Assembly (NCBI GenBank): GCA_029891385.1
Contig: CM057230.1
Span: 19,605,372-19,669,371 of the forward strand
Length of the DNA: 64,000 nucleotides
Source of the DNA: Erythroxylum novogranatense
Taxonomy: Eukaryota > Streptophyta > Magnoliopsida > Malpighiales > Erythroxylaceae
Direction of reading: 5' to 3'
Positions within the stretch are counted from its first letter, which is position 1. The number at the start of each line of letters is the position of its first letter. Positions 23,236 through 33,445 of the stretch are shown one piece after another. The notes beneath the pieces are model-generated. The model was not told where the DNA came from, did no database searches, and saw nothing but the letters and a program-made list of their open reading frames with translations. The position numbers and the translations under genes were made by a program.

Positions 23236-24050
23236 GATGTGGCGTACCAAAGAAAATCTCCAGATAATACATGCATGGAAGCCACCATGCTCGGAGGTTC
23301 GGCTGCTTCAAGAGGATCATGCCCATGATCCTGGAAGGGTGTTGGTAATTTGCATGCTTCTCAACCGTACTACTGGTTTGCAGGTATTATTTTTTATGCT
23401 TTCATAGCTCATAGTCTTTATTCTCTTTTTTTTCTTGTTGGTCAATGTGGTTGTGACTCCTTGATGTAAATGTAAATATCAAGTCCCTTACTTGCTCTTT
23501 GTGGTGATAAAATGTGTAGTTAGATGGCAAAACAATTCCATATTTTGTTAGGTCTTACTGGAAAAAAAGTTTGAGGATTACATCAGCTATAATCTCAAGG
23601 TTCTTGTGAGTCACTCCATATTTGATTGATCTAGAGGAACTGAAAAGCAATATGTTTTGTTTTTGTATCAATTTAATGTGTGGTGAACCTTTTTACTTTA
23701 TGTCCAAATGCAAAAGGCTGCTACTGAGGTTGTCACTGAGGACACAGAAAAAAGTATACAACCTCTAGGTTTACAAAAGAAGAGGGCAGTAATGATGCAG
23801 TTGGTCTCACCAGGTCCCAGTTCCCTGTACAGAAAATTGTGTTTGCATCAGCAGCATACCTGGAGGGTGAATCAATGAGGAATCAATCATCAGTTTTTGG
23901 GAAGTGAAGTTTTGATTAAGCAGAGGACTTACTTTCCAATACCATGCAGTTGAGTAACATGGGTCCAGGAAGTGCCTTTGCAGAATCAGGGGTAACTTTC
24001 AGTAGAGTTTTTTGAACTTTTGTTTCTTTCCCTATGAAAACCCACTTCAT
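23236..24050 (+). other. exon-like gene fragments of unknown identity
   Basis: Three stretches have plant-exon composition and splice-like edges. The first ends TTTGCAG then GTATTATTT near 23382. The second, 23551-23605, encodes VLLEKKFEDYISYNLK and is bounded by TTTTGTTAG and CTTGTGAGT. The third, about 23717-23880, encodes KAATEVVTEDTEKSI and further residues. I do not recognise the family. They could be scraps of a host gene captured by the adjacent transposon-like sequence. Confidence 0.35.
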
Positions 24051-24058
24051 TGAAGATT

Positions 24059-24293
24059 TTAAAAGTCATTACATCCAACAGAAACTAGCCATAGAAGAAA
24101 GCCTGGAATCACACAAGCTAAAGATTTAGTCATGGTCGACATCAAGAACAACCTCATTACAAGTTTTGGGAAAGAAACGAAAATAAGATTCAAGAGATAC
24201 TTTTCACGATTTTTACAACACAATACATCATCTGTTTTCAATTGTAAGAAGCGTTCTAATCATATATTTGTCATATACAAACGCATTATATTT
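24059..24293. other. short interval downstream of the intact RPP13-like gene
   Basis: This would hold the 3' untranslated region of the gene on the minus strand. No clear poly(A) signal or other gene was recognised. Confidence 0.3.
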
Positions 24294-26357
24294 CTATTTT
24301 GATGGAAGAAACGACCATTTGAATTCTAAATCTTGCTTCAAGTTCTCATAATTCAAATTTGTTTTCACCCAAGCTGCTGGGGACGACTCGTCTAGCTTAT
24401 GGAATCCCTTTTCTTTCATCATCCTGTCTAAGAACTCCTCTATCTTAGAGCATCCACCCACTTTGCAATAAATCAATTGTGGGAATTTATCAATAATGTC
24501 CCTTAAATCCATCCGGAAGTAAGGCAAGCTTTGGAGACGTAGTATCCTCAAGTCCGCTGGACCAAGATATAGATCGAAGAGATTTGCATCTATGATATAG
24601 AGCTTCTTAAGCCTTTCAGGCATTACCCGAAAGTGAATCGCGTTAGTTGGAATTCTCCGGAGGTCAAGTTTCTCCAGACCTGGGGGAAGCCATTGCGTGC
24701 TACTATCCACCCCGTTAATTCCATCGACTTTGTTGTCCCATGATATTCGAAGTATTTTTGGAGAAGGAAAACGCTTCAGAGCAAGCAGATGTTCGGGTGT
24801 TCTCTTGCGAATGATGACGCTCAGTTTCTTCAGCTTCTTCAATCCTACTAAATCATCAAGTTTACATACCAATCTGCCTTCATAGCGATCACCTGTAACA
24901 AACCCCTTTAGGACTTGGAGCGCCGTGAGTTGCTTGAGCCCCTTGGGCATGAATTTCAGAACTTGGCACCCGGAAATATCCAAGTGAGTTAGGTGTTTGA
25001 CTAATCCTATATCGTTTGGAAGTGCTGCCAGACGCTTGCAGTCTTTAAGATTCAAAACGATAAGATTCTTAAGCGACCCAGCAGCAACAGGAAGCTCACT
25101 CATCCTATGGAATCCTTCAAGGCTAAGAAACTTGAGATTTTTCAAATACTTGAGACCCTGCAGGAATTTGATTGACGGTCCATAAGTGGGAGATTCACTA
25201 CTTGGTCCGCGCACTTTATCATCTCCTTTCTGGCATGTTTGAATGTCTTCTTCTTTACCTTCCAATTCCTCTTGAATGTCTTCTTCTTTACCTTCCAATT
25301 CCTCTTGAATGTCTTCTTTTTTACCTTTGAACTCCCACCTTCCCAAACAGATTATTTTAACATTTCTTATGCTAGAGAACCATTGTGGTGTCAGGACATG
25401 AGAGCGCCCACTGACATAGAATAAAGTTTGCAACTTTAGGGGATTATCAAATCTCATTAGCTGCCCAGTATTACTTCCCTTTTCAGCGCCCACCAAGCAC
25501 GCCCTCTTGCTATATGAAAAATTCCCAGTTGGCCTCCAGGAGAAGTCAAAATCCATGAACCCTTTTCGCTCTGCAAGGTAAATAACAACATAACGAATCA
25601 CTGGATCCATCTTAAACCCAACTACTTTCCCCTCCACCATCGCAGGCTCTATAAAACCCGATTCACAGTAATAACTCAGCATCTCATCAGCATCAAGTTC
25701 AGGGTCTTTAGACTGTAACAAATTCTCTCCAATCCACCAGTGCATTAGCACTTGCTTCCTCACAACAGAACCCTCCGGGAAAACTGAGAAGCAGAACAAA
25801 CGACCCTGGGATGTATCATCGAGCAGCTTAAAACGTTTCTCAAACCCTTTCAAATACAGGATCTTGGACGAACTATACTGTTGGTAAGCAGGTTGTTTGA
25901 GGAGGTGGTCTATCAAGCTGAAAGCACTATCCACTCTAACATGCCCTTGTTTCTCAAAGCGGATGCCAGACTTGGAAGATATTGCATAAATCTCATCAAT
26001 GGTGGCGATCAATTGACGAAGAAGGGCATCGCCACTCTGGGAATTAGTGGCCAGGTTTTGGACTTCGGATTGAAGCTTCCTGAATAAGTGGACAACGGAG
26101 CCTTCTACTTCTCTGTCTCTGCCAAAGGCTTGGTTAACTCGATTCAGATCTTCATTCAACTTCTCCAGTTGCTTTCCAATATCTTTTTCCGCATTGCGAA
26201 GCTCGATAAGTTCCCCGTCTTTACTAGTTCCAGCGCCGTCTTCCCCACTGGTTGAAGGTATGTGGGGAGTCAAGCCAACACTCCCGTAAACAACACCCAT
26301 AGAAATTCCAAGAGAGATGATTTTGAGAATGTAGGACTCATCCTCACCACGAAACAT
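24294..26357 (-). CDS. RPP13-like leucine-rich repeat protein lacking NB-ARC
   Basis: Intact intronless frame of 687 codons. Residues 1-105 are a helical, partly heptad region (IELRNAEKDIGKQLEKLNEDL). Residues about 175-265 match the winged-helix end of plant NLRs: CFSVFPEGSVVRKQVLMHWW (189-208), YCESGFIEP (230-238), then KMDPVIRYVVIYLA (249-262), where the usual MHD motif reads MDP. An acidic 11-residue repeat fills 346-373. Leucine-rich repeats run from about 398 (FLQGLKYLKNLKFLSLEG) to 640. No P-loop, kinase-2 or GLPL motif is present, so ATP switching is not expected. Family members with NB-ARC are cytosolic immune receptors; a helper, decoy or regulatory role is inference. The start chosen is the first Met, although homology to the paralogue extends a dozen codons upstream. 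Confidence 0.85.
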   Translation of the reverse strand: MFRGEDESYILKIISLGISMGVVYGSVGLTPHIPSTSGEDGAGTSKDGELIELRNAEKDIGKQLEKLNEDLNRVNQAFGRDREVEGSVVHLFRKLQSEVQNLATNSQSGDALLRQLIATIDEIYAISSKSGIRFEKQGHVRVDSAFSLIDHLLKQPAYQQYSSSKILYLKGFEKRFKLLDDTSQGRLFCFSVFPEGSVVRKQVLMHWWIGENLLQSKDPELDADEMLSYYCESGFIEPAMVEGKVVGFKMDPVIRYVVIYLAERKGFMDFDFSWRPTGNFSYSKRACLVGAEKGSNTGQLMRFDNPLKLQTLFYVSGRSHVLTPQWFSSIRNVKIICLGRWEFKGKKEDIQEELEGKEEDIQEELEGKEEDIQTCQKGDDKVRGPSSESPTYGPSIKFLQGLKYLKNLKFLSLEGFHRMSELPVAAGSLKNLIVLNLKDCKRLAALPNDIGLVKHLTHLDISGCQVLKFMPKGLKQLTALQVLKGFVTGDRYEGRLVCKLDDLVGLKKLKKLSVIIRKRTPEHLLALKRFPSPKILRISWDNKVDGINGVDSSTQWLPPGLEKLDLRRIPTNAIHFRVMPERLKKLYIIDANLFDLYLGPADLRILRLQSLPYFRMDLRDIIDKFPQLIYCKVGGCSKIEEFLDRMMKEKGFHKLDESSPAAWVKTNLNYENLKQDLEFKWSFLPSK
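25239..25322 (-). repeat. in-frame 33-bp tandem repeat in the RPP13-like gene
   Basis: Encodes K-K/E-E-D-I-Q-E-E-L-E-G twice plus a partial third unit (residues 346-373), between the NLR-derived segment and the LRRs. The paralogue has the same number of units with G in place of one E (EELGGK). The acidic charge suggests a flexible linker. Confidence 0.85.
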
Positions 26358-26439
26358 CGCGATAAGGCAGAAGAATGCAACTAATTTCTTTAGAAAGACA
26401 ATAAAGTCGAGAATTGTCGTATTCTTAAATTAAAGTTAT

Positions 26440-27305
26440 ATGAGTTAGTTAGCAGTTGTAATAGGATCCGCAATAAATATAAATCGATATTATTATTATT
26501 TAAAAATTATTATTATTAGTTATTGGTTAGTTTGTGAAAAATATTACAAAATAAAAATTTATTATATTTTAATTAATTAAGTAACTATAATTTAATTAAT
26601 TATATTGTAATTAATTAATTACAATATGTTATATTACTTAAAATATTTTAATTAATTATAAATAAGTATATTGTGGCTAATAATTAATTATATTTTAATT
26701 AATAATAATAATATTTTAATTAATTATATTGTAATTTATTATTTTAATTAATTAACTACAATATTTTAATTAATAAATAAATTATATTTTAATTAATTAT
26801 ATTATAGTTAATTAATTATTAATTATATTTTATTAATTATATTGTAATTAATTAATTACAATATTTTAATTAATGAATAATTATATTTTAATTACTTATA
26901 TTGTAACTAATTAAGTAATTATATTTTAACTAATTAATTATATTTTATTAATTTATTTATTTATTTATATTTTAATTAATAATAATATTTTAATTAATTA
27001 TATTTTAATTAATTAATTACAATATTTAATTAATGAACAAATTATATTTTAATTAATTATATTGTAGTTAATTAATCATTAATTATATTATAATTAATTA
27101 ATTACAATATTTTAATTAATTAATAATTATATTTTAATTAATTATAGTTTAATTAATTGTAACAAGCATACCCTTATATAACAATAATACATATTCCTCT
27201 AGATTAAGAAAGGAATAGGGTATTACCCAAAAATGGGTAATCAAAATAATGACTTTATAGTAATAATCCTTTATCAAACTTAATATTTTATTCCATATCC
27301 CTTCT
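26440..27305. mobile_element. AT-rich MITE-like element with expanded AT array
   Basis: Most of 26560-27160 is a quasi-tandem array built from ATTTTAATTAATTATATT, GTAATTAATTAATTAC and close variants, much of it palindromic. The flanks (GGTTAGTTTGTGAAAAATATTA near 26527 and ATTCCATATCCC near 27292) match, in reverse orientation, the ends of a shorter copy at about 33117-33445. The array starts about 200 bp upstream of the RPP13-like start codon. Confidence 0.6.
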
Positions 27306-27412
27306 CTTTTGTTTTTTTTTAAACTAACGAATTCATTAAAGCAAAGCGAGAAATCAAACCTGAAGAAGCAACTAAACCCAAAGCCAATAGGCTAAACCCT
27401 ATACACCCAGAC

Positions 27413-27840
27413 CTAAGCTTCTTCAGAATCGACTACAAAAGCGGAAGAATCAGAACGAACAACAGAAACAATGCAACTAGGAATGTTATCCCAAACAAAG
27501 CGGTTTGCATATAATAAAGCGACCCTTGCTAACGAATGAGCAGCTTTATTAGCACTTCGCGAAGTCCAACGAGCGGACAAATGTTGGAAGTGAGACATAA
27601 GAGACAAGCACTCAGCAAACACTACACCAACTTCTAACAAATTACTAGAAGGCTCATGAAGATTATTAATCACTTCTAAACAGTCTGACTCTAGAATAAC
27701 TTTGTCAAGATTTGAGCTCTTGAGCTAAGCCAACGCTTCTTTAAAGGAAATTGCTTCAGCCATCAAAGCATCCACACAATCGGAATATGACCTAAAAAGC
27801 TTTCCTGAAACGACCACGGTCATCTCGAGAGTATTATCCT
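27413..27840 (-). pseudogene. LINE RNase H domain
   Basis: The frame encodes AEAISFKEALA then, after a stop (Trp position), VILESDCLEVINNLH and SRSANKAAHSLARVAL. These match the plant-LINE RNase H with its conserved Glu, Asp and C-terminal N-x-x-AHxLA block. It is the end of ORF2, separated from the RT region by frame changes. Confidence 0.75.
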
Positions 27841-29224
27841 CCCAGCACGAGGAAAATTACACTTGTGACGAGTGAGCAGAGGAAAATTGTGACGAATCGA
27901 TTAAAAGCTTATTTAGCCTCTTGCCAATCCTTAAGAAAACCATCCGCAAAACTCACAACAACATTAGAAGGGGTATCCTTTTGTTCCCAACACAAAAGAT
28001 TACGGTGGAACCAAACGCTCCAGCAAATAACCAAGATTCGACAACCAGTTTCAGATAAATTTTCATTAAATCAAGAGATGCATGATTTAATATCATCACC
28101 TTGTAAGCAAATACCTGCAGAAGTCCAAACGTGTCTGGCATACAGGCAAGAAAGCAACAGATGATGCACATTTTCCACCAGGCCACATCTATTGCAAGAA
28201 ACATCCAAAGAAACACCTCTGTCATAGAGTCTCTGTTTACAGGGGATAAAATCACGCAGCAACCTCTAGTGAAAATCCTTGATCTTCGAGGGGATCTGAG
28301 CATTCCAGATAGAATTCCAAGGCCCTCCAACCACATAAGAAGACAGTTGAGAATGGTGGTCGGTGGCCACTTTATAGCCAGATTTAACGCTATACACCCC
28401 ATTCTTTGTATATTGCCAGCAAAAATAATCAGCCTCTAGCAAAGGGGAAATAGGTATTTTAAGAACGTAAGAAGCTTCTTCTGGGGCTAAAATCCCAGTG
28501 ACAAACAAACCATCCCAGCCTAATTTCGCAGAGTTAAACAGATCACTAACCTTCAAATCTTCCATGCCGCTTATTGGAGATGATCGCACAAAGAAATCCT
28601 GCTCCCGATTAAGCCATGGATCCTTAAAAACCAAAATTGAATCTTCGTTGCCCACTCGCCATCGAGCCCCTTTACCCAATAAAAATTTAGCCGAGAAGAT
28701 ACTTTTCCAAATTAGGCTAGGGTTCCGTCCTTCTGTGGCGTTAAGGAAATTGCAAGTGGAGAAATATCTTGCTTTAAATAATTGACTGCACAACGAATTC
28801 GGCCGAGTGAGGAAACGCCACCCCTGTTTACAGAGCATAGCAACGTTAAAACAGTGTAAATCACGGAAACCCATACCACTCAACTTCTTAGGAGCACAGA
28901 GCCTTTCCCATTTAGCCCAATGAATTTTAGATCGATTACCAGCTGAAGAGCCCCACCAATAAGCATTCATCATTTTGTGCAGGTCATCGCAAATACCTTT
29001 AGGAAGCAGGAAAACACTCATACATCTGAGAAGGTAGGGATGGCCTGAGCAATCGTCTTAAGAACAATCTCTTTGCCTGGTTTGGAGAGCAGACGATGTG
29101 TCCAGCTATGGATGCGCTTACTGAGACGGTCCTTCAAAAATGCAAACACCTGTTTTTTTTTCTTCCTGATTAACGACGGCAGACTCAGATACCTACCATG
29201 GTCAATAGGTTGAGAGACCCCCAT
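27841..29224 (-). pseudogene. LINE ORF2 connection and zf-RVT region
   Basis: The frame at 29224-29018 encodes YLSLPSLIRKKKKQVFAFLKDRLSKRI and LLSKPGKEIVLKTIAQAIPT, the conserved post-RT block. The frame at 29021-28266 (251 codons) encodes WAKWERLCAPKKLSGMGFRDLHCFNVAMLCKQGWR and the tryptophan-rich tail typical of plant LINEs. 28262-28071 contains the zinc-binding zf-RVT core CNRCGLVENVHHLLLSC. One or two frameshifts separate the pieces. Confidence 0.8.
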
Positions 29225-29237
29225 AATCGAAATAGCT

Positions 29238-30326
29238 TCACCTTAGCATCGATCGTCGTATTGGGCCGAACATCACCCAGCACTTACGTAAGTTAATAGC
29301 TTGACCCGAAGCTCCCTCATAAGCGGATAGTATCCGCTTGATCTGCCTACACTCAGTTGAAGAAGCTTTAAAAAAGAAAAAGCTATCGTCGGCGAAAAAC
29401 AGGTGAGAAACTGAAGGAGCACCCCGACAAATGCTAATGCCATGAATATCACCTCTTAAATCAGCTTTCCTTAAAAGAGCCGATAACCCTTCGGCACATA
29501 AAATAAATAAATTAGGGCTCAATGGATCACCCTGTCTAAGACCACGATTAGGAGCAATAGGGCCTACAGTTCTATCATTCAAGACTGCTGAGTAATTGAC
29601 TGTCGTAACACATAACATAATCCATCTAACCCATTTACTATCGAAACCGAGCTTTAACATGATAAATTCAAGATACCTCCAATCAATGCGATCATAAGCT
29701 TTGCTAATATCAATCTTAAAAGCAACATCACCCTGTGAACCACGCCCTTTATTCTTCATATAATGAATAATCTCAAACGCAACCATAATATTGTCATAAA
29801 TTAATCGACCAGGTACAAACGCGGACTGCATAGGAGAAATAATCCTAGGAAGGATAGCTTTGAGTCTGTTAGCGAGAACCTTGGCTATTATTTTATAGAG
29901 CACGTTACAGAGGGCAATAGGCCGCAAATCTTTCATACTACTAGGCTTGTCTTTTTTTGGAATTAAGACAATAGTAGTATTATTAAGAGAGGCAGGGAAC
30001 TCACATTTGTCAATCCATGAACAACACTGAGTAAAAATATCAACGCCCACAGTATCCCAACATTTTTGAAAAAAAGCAGGATTCATACCATCGGGACCAG
30101 GTGCTTTGTCAGGGTGCATTTTAAAAATTGCAGTCTTGAATTCTTCCATTTGAAAGGGAGAGAGAAGGGACAAATTGTCACTATCTGTCACCACCTGGTG
30201 AATACAGTCAAAATCCTCCATATTCGGTGTTTCTAAAGGAGCTGCAAAGAGATCATTAAAATAATTCATAACAATTGAGCACATATGATCAACATTCGAG
30301 ACAGCATTGCCCTGAGCATCCTCCAA
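29238..30326 (-). pseudogene. LINE reverse transcriptase
   Basis: A 362-codon open stretch holding all core RT blocks of non-LTR elements: KAPGPDGMNPAFF, LRPIALCNVLYKIIAKVLANRL, SAFVPGR, FKIDISKAYDRIDW (catalytic Asp), GLRQGDPLSPNLFILC and HLFFADDSFFF (FADD catalytic pair). The catalytic residues are intact. The stretch joins neither the endonuclease upstream nor the zf-RVT region downstream without a frame change, so ORF2 as written cannot give a full protein. Confidence 0.9.
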
Positions 30327-30686
30327 AAAATCGATATGATTAATTAAGCTTCGTTTGGATGCTGAGCATGAAAAATCTAGAATTAGCCTCCCAAAATTAA
30401 GCCAAAATATTTTAGACCTTTGCTTCCAATAGATAGCCTCTGAGCAAGAAGATTAGAAAGCTCATTTTAGCTTGCAAAGCAACCCTCATCCGTCCTAGAG
30501 TTAGAATAACATCTATCGCCTTTTAGCAAGAGCAATTCTATATGTGAAATTATGGTCTTGCGATTTACGCCATTCCATAAGAGCCACACTGCAAGCAGAG
30601 ATTTTGTCTAAGAGATCAACATGTCTACCCCGTGACCAAGCATCAGACGCAACCGTCATAAATCCAGTTTCTATGACCATTTATTC

Positions 30687-31418
30687 TCAAATTTGAAGCG
30701 CTGATTTTTTAGTGGTAATTGAACTAGCAATCAACTTAATGGGACTGTGATCGGAATAAGGGCACACCAAATTATAAAGTTTGTGGAAAGAAAACAGATC
30801 AATCCAATCTGACTTAACAAACACCCTATCTAGTCGCTCCATGACCAATGAGTCCGATCCTCTACCTCGTTCCCAAGTATATCCAAACCCCACAAGAGGG
30901 ACATCGATAAACCGACAATCCTCAATGCACGCACGAAATCCATCCATAAGAGAAACAGAGTAGTCCCTACCACCAAACTTATCATTAATGGAAAGAAGGT
31001 TATTGAAATCTCCCATGCAAACCCACGGTAAGCTATAACGCCGAGAAAGGGCTTTAAGCAATTCCCAGCTACTTCGTTTTCTATGAGAATCCGGAAAGCC
31101 ATAGAAACCGGTGAGGCGCCATTTAACATTATTAGAGAGAAGGATCTCCATATCAATATGGTTAGACGAAAAACCCAAAACAGAAACATTAGAAATATTA
31201 TTCCAAAACATAGCAAGACCTCCACTGCGACCACACCTATCAACGCTAAAACAACAATCAAAGTTTAATAAAGTACAAAGTTTCTCCAACCCGCTAGACG
31301 TAACTAGAGTTTCACTAAGAAAAAGAAAATGAGGCTTATTAGTCTTAACAACATCTTTTAGAGCATTGACTGCACGCGGGTTGCCCAAACCGCGACAATT
31401 CTAAGCGATGCAAATCAT
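30687..31418 (-). pseudogene. LINE ORF2 start and AP-like endonuclease
   Basis: ORF2 begins at the ATG at 31418, overlapping the ORF1 stop as ATGA. Codon 6 is TAG (31401-31403), where the family has Trp in the WNCRGLGNPRAV motif. Beyond it the frame is open to 30687 (233 codons) and encodes the exonuclease-endonuclease fold: LSET (Glu), GFYGFPD, CMGDFNNLL (Asp-Asn), and the terminal SDHSPI with catalytic Asp-His. A single G-to-A change would account for the stop. Confidence 0.85.
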
Positions 31419-32578
31419 GGGAGTCGGCGGGTCTCACAAGCAAGACCGGTCGTTAGTGAATCAGTAGAGCAAGAGGTTGAAGCTGAGGAAGATGAAAGTC
31501 TACTGTCGTTCATCTCATCAAAGTTGGGACCAGGACATGAAGTTTCCCGGGGTCGTTTCTTAACTCCATCAATAATCATATCCGTATTTTCCTTTACCTG
31601 TAGAGCATCATCTAGCGTGGCGGCAATCCCAGACACTTCAATATCAGAGACGACCGTTGTGGTCTTAGCAAAGTCAACATTTCGTGCAAATGTAAATTGT
31701 CTGGAAAAAGATCCATACGAATTGATGACCCGATTATGCTTGGATCGGTCTGCCCCCAAATATGAGATCCCGTGATTGTTGGACCTGCCATCAAGAGAAG
31801 CGGGATAAGCGGGATCTCTTCTCCACTGATTTGGTTGGATTCTGTTTTGAATTCGAAATTCCGATCGGATTTCCTTCGGCCACTCTCGTTTGATCTCCTC
31901 TTCCAGCAACTCAGTGCGTCTCACACAGCTAGATTCGCTATGGCCAATAATCCCACACAGATAACAAATAAGAGGTATCCTTTCATAACTGAAAGCAACC
32001 TTAAAGAAATAACTCCCCTCCTTGCGGATCTTCTTAGTTCTCATGAGTGGTTCGGTGATGTTTAATTTGACTCTAATACGCATATAATTAACAAAGGAAT
32101 GTCGCTTATTGCCCGTATCATACTCCAAAAACATGCCCATGATATTGCCCAGAGCAATCACTAAGGATTCCAAAGCATAACCCGGGGGGAGATCATGAAC
32201 TCTAACCCAGAAATCAGCATACCGAAACTCCACTTCCTCTGGGTTCTCCCCCTCATTCAACGGATGAACCAAAAGAATGCAGTTGTTAAAACTCCAAGGC
32301 CCTCCTGCCATCATTTTCCGAAGATCAACAATGTGAAAAAATTGGAATAAATAAAGCCCCTCCCCTCCAAATGGTTTTATCGAGCATCCTTTAATGGGAC
32401 GCCATAGATTGAGAAGCGTCCTTTCCATGGCATGGAAATTAATGTTCCTTTCGCCTTGAAATCGACCTAGCAGACACAAGTCGTAATCGAGGCGGCTCCC
32501 TTCTATCTTAGAAGCCTTCATCACCAGTTCATCCTCTTCTTTATCCTAAATGGATAAGCGGTGAAGAGCAGGCTCCAT
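31415..32578 (-). pseudogene. LINE ORF1 (DUF4283 and CCHC nucleocapsid-like protein)
   Basis: The likely start is the ATG at 32578 (MEPALHRLSI), followed by an in-frame TAG at 32546-32548. The frame is then open for about 375 codons. It encodes LCLLGRFQGERNINFHAMERTLLNLWRP and GGPWSFNNCILLVHPL (DUF4283), VRVHDLPPG, then the knuckle CYLCGIIGHSESSC (C-x2-C-x4-H-x4-C). The tail is basic then serine-rich. ORF1 proteins bind element RNA to form the RNP. The single early stop is the only visible defect. Confidence 0.85.
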
Positions 32579-32740
32579 AACTAGCAGCTCGAAACAGAGA
32601 AAAACTGAGAGAAAACAAAGAAAAATGGATACCGGAACAGAACCATGCACTAGGGCATGACGAAACTTGCACCCATTAGAGAGAAAAGGGCAAGACTCTT
32701 TTAACTGTTTCCTTTTCTTTTTTTTATACCCATAAAAAAT

Positions 32741-33116
32741 GCACACCCTTAATTTGGTTATGTGATATATGGGAAGAACGATGTTATTAGCTGACTTGTA
32801 GCCACCGTGATCATATCATTTCAATTTAGTTAGGATATGTTTAGTTGTGCGGTTAAATTATGTTTGATTGAAAGTAAGCTTTAAATGGAATAGAATGGAA
32901 TAAAATGAAATGAAATAATTTATAATAGAATAAAATGTAAGAATTGATGTAATTTTTAAAATTTGTTGTTTGAGAAGTAGAGGGTTTATAATATAATATA
33001 GTAAAATGTTGTTTGAATAAAGAGTTTACACTATAATATAGTGTAAATTTGTTTATCATTTACATTTCATCATAAACCTCCTAAATCGGAAGTTTTTCTT
33101 TTTTAGGATGCGCTTA
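32741..33116. other. AT-rich spacer with MITE-like sequence
   Basis: The start at about 32833 (GGATATGTTTAGTTGTGCGG) and the repeated GGAATAGAATGGAATAAAATG resemble, in reverse, the segment ending AAACCTCCACCTAAACATACC near 52433. This suggests one AT-rich MITE family. No gene. Confidence 0.4.
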
Positions 33117-33445
33117 TTTGGGGGGTATGGAAAAAAAATATGGGTATAAAATGAAATTTGATGTTTGGTATGAACCTATTGTTAAAGATATAAAAGTTTC
33201 ATTCCTTAGCTTTGGGCAATCCTCTTAAAATATTAATTAATTAAAATATTATTATTAATTAATTAATTGCAATATAATTAATTAAAATATAATTCATTCA
33301 TTAATTAAAATATTGTAATTAATTAAAATATAATTCATTCATTAATTAAAATATAATTCATTTTATAATTAATTAATTATAATATTTTTTACAAACCAAC
33401 CACCATCAATGGTAATGGTAATTATTCTTTCATTTTAACCAACCA
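33117..33445. mobile_element. AT-rich MITE-like element, short copy
   Basis: Begins GGGGGTATGG, contains a 160-bp AATTAATTAAAATATAATTC-type array, and ends ATTTTTTACAAACCAACC. It is the inverted counterpart of 26440-27305 but with a far shorter array. No coding capacity. Confidence 0.5.

Larger units (their letters stand above)
27306..32740 (-). mobile_element. L1-type LINE (non-LTR retrotransposon)
   Basis: Minus-strand element with ORF1 (DUF4283 plus CCHC), ORF2 endonuclease, reverse transcriptase, zf-RVT region and C-terminal RNase H, the order of plant L1-type LINEs. The 3' end is marked by an A run (T run at 27312-27320 on the plus strand) following the RNase H. The 5' end is placed near 32740 upstream of ORF1 and is approximate; no clear target duplication was found. 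It appears nearly full length, with only a few stops and frameshifts, so it is a relatively young insertion. Confidence 0.85.
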
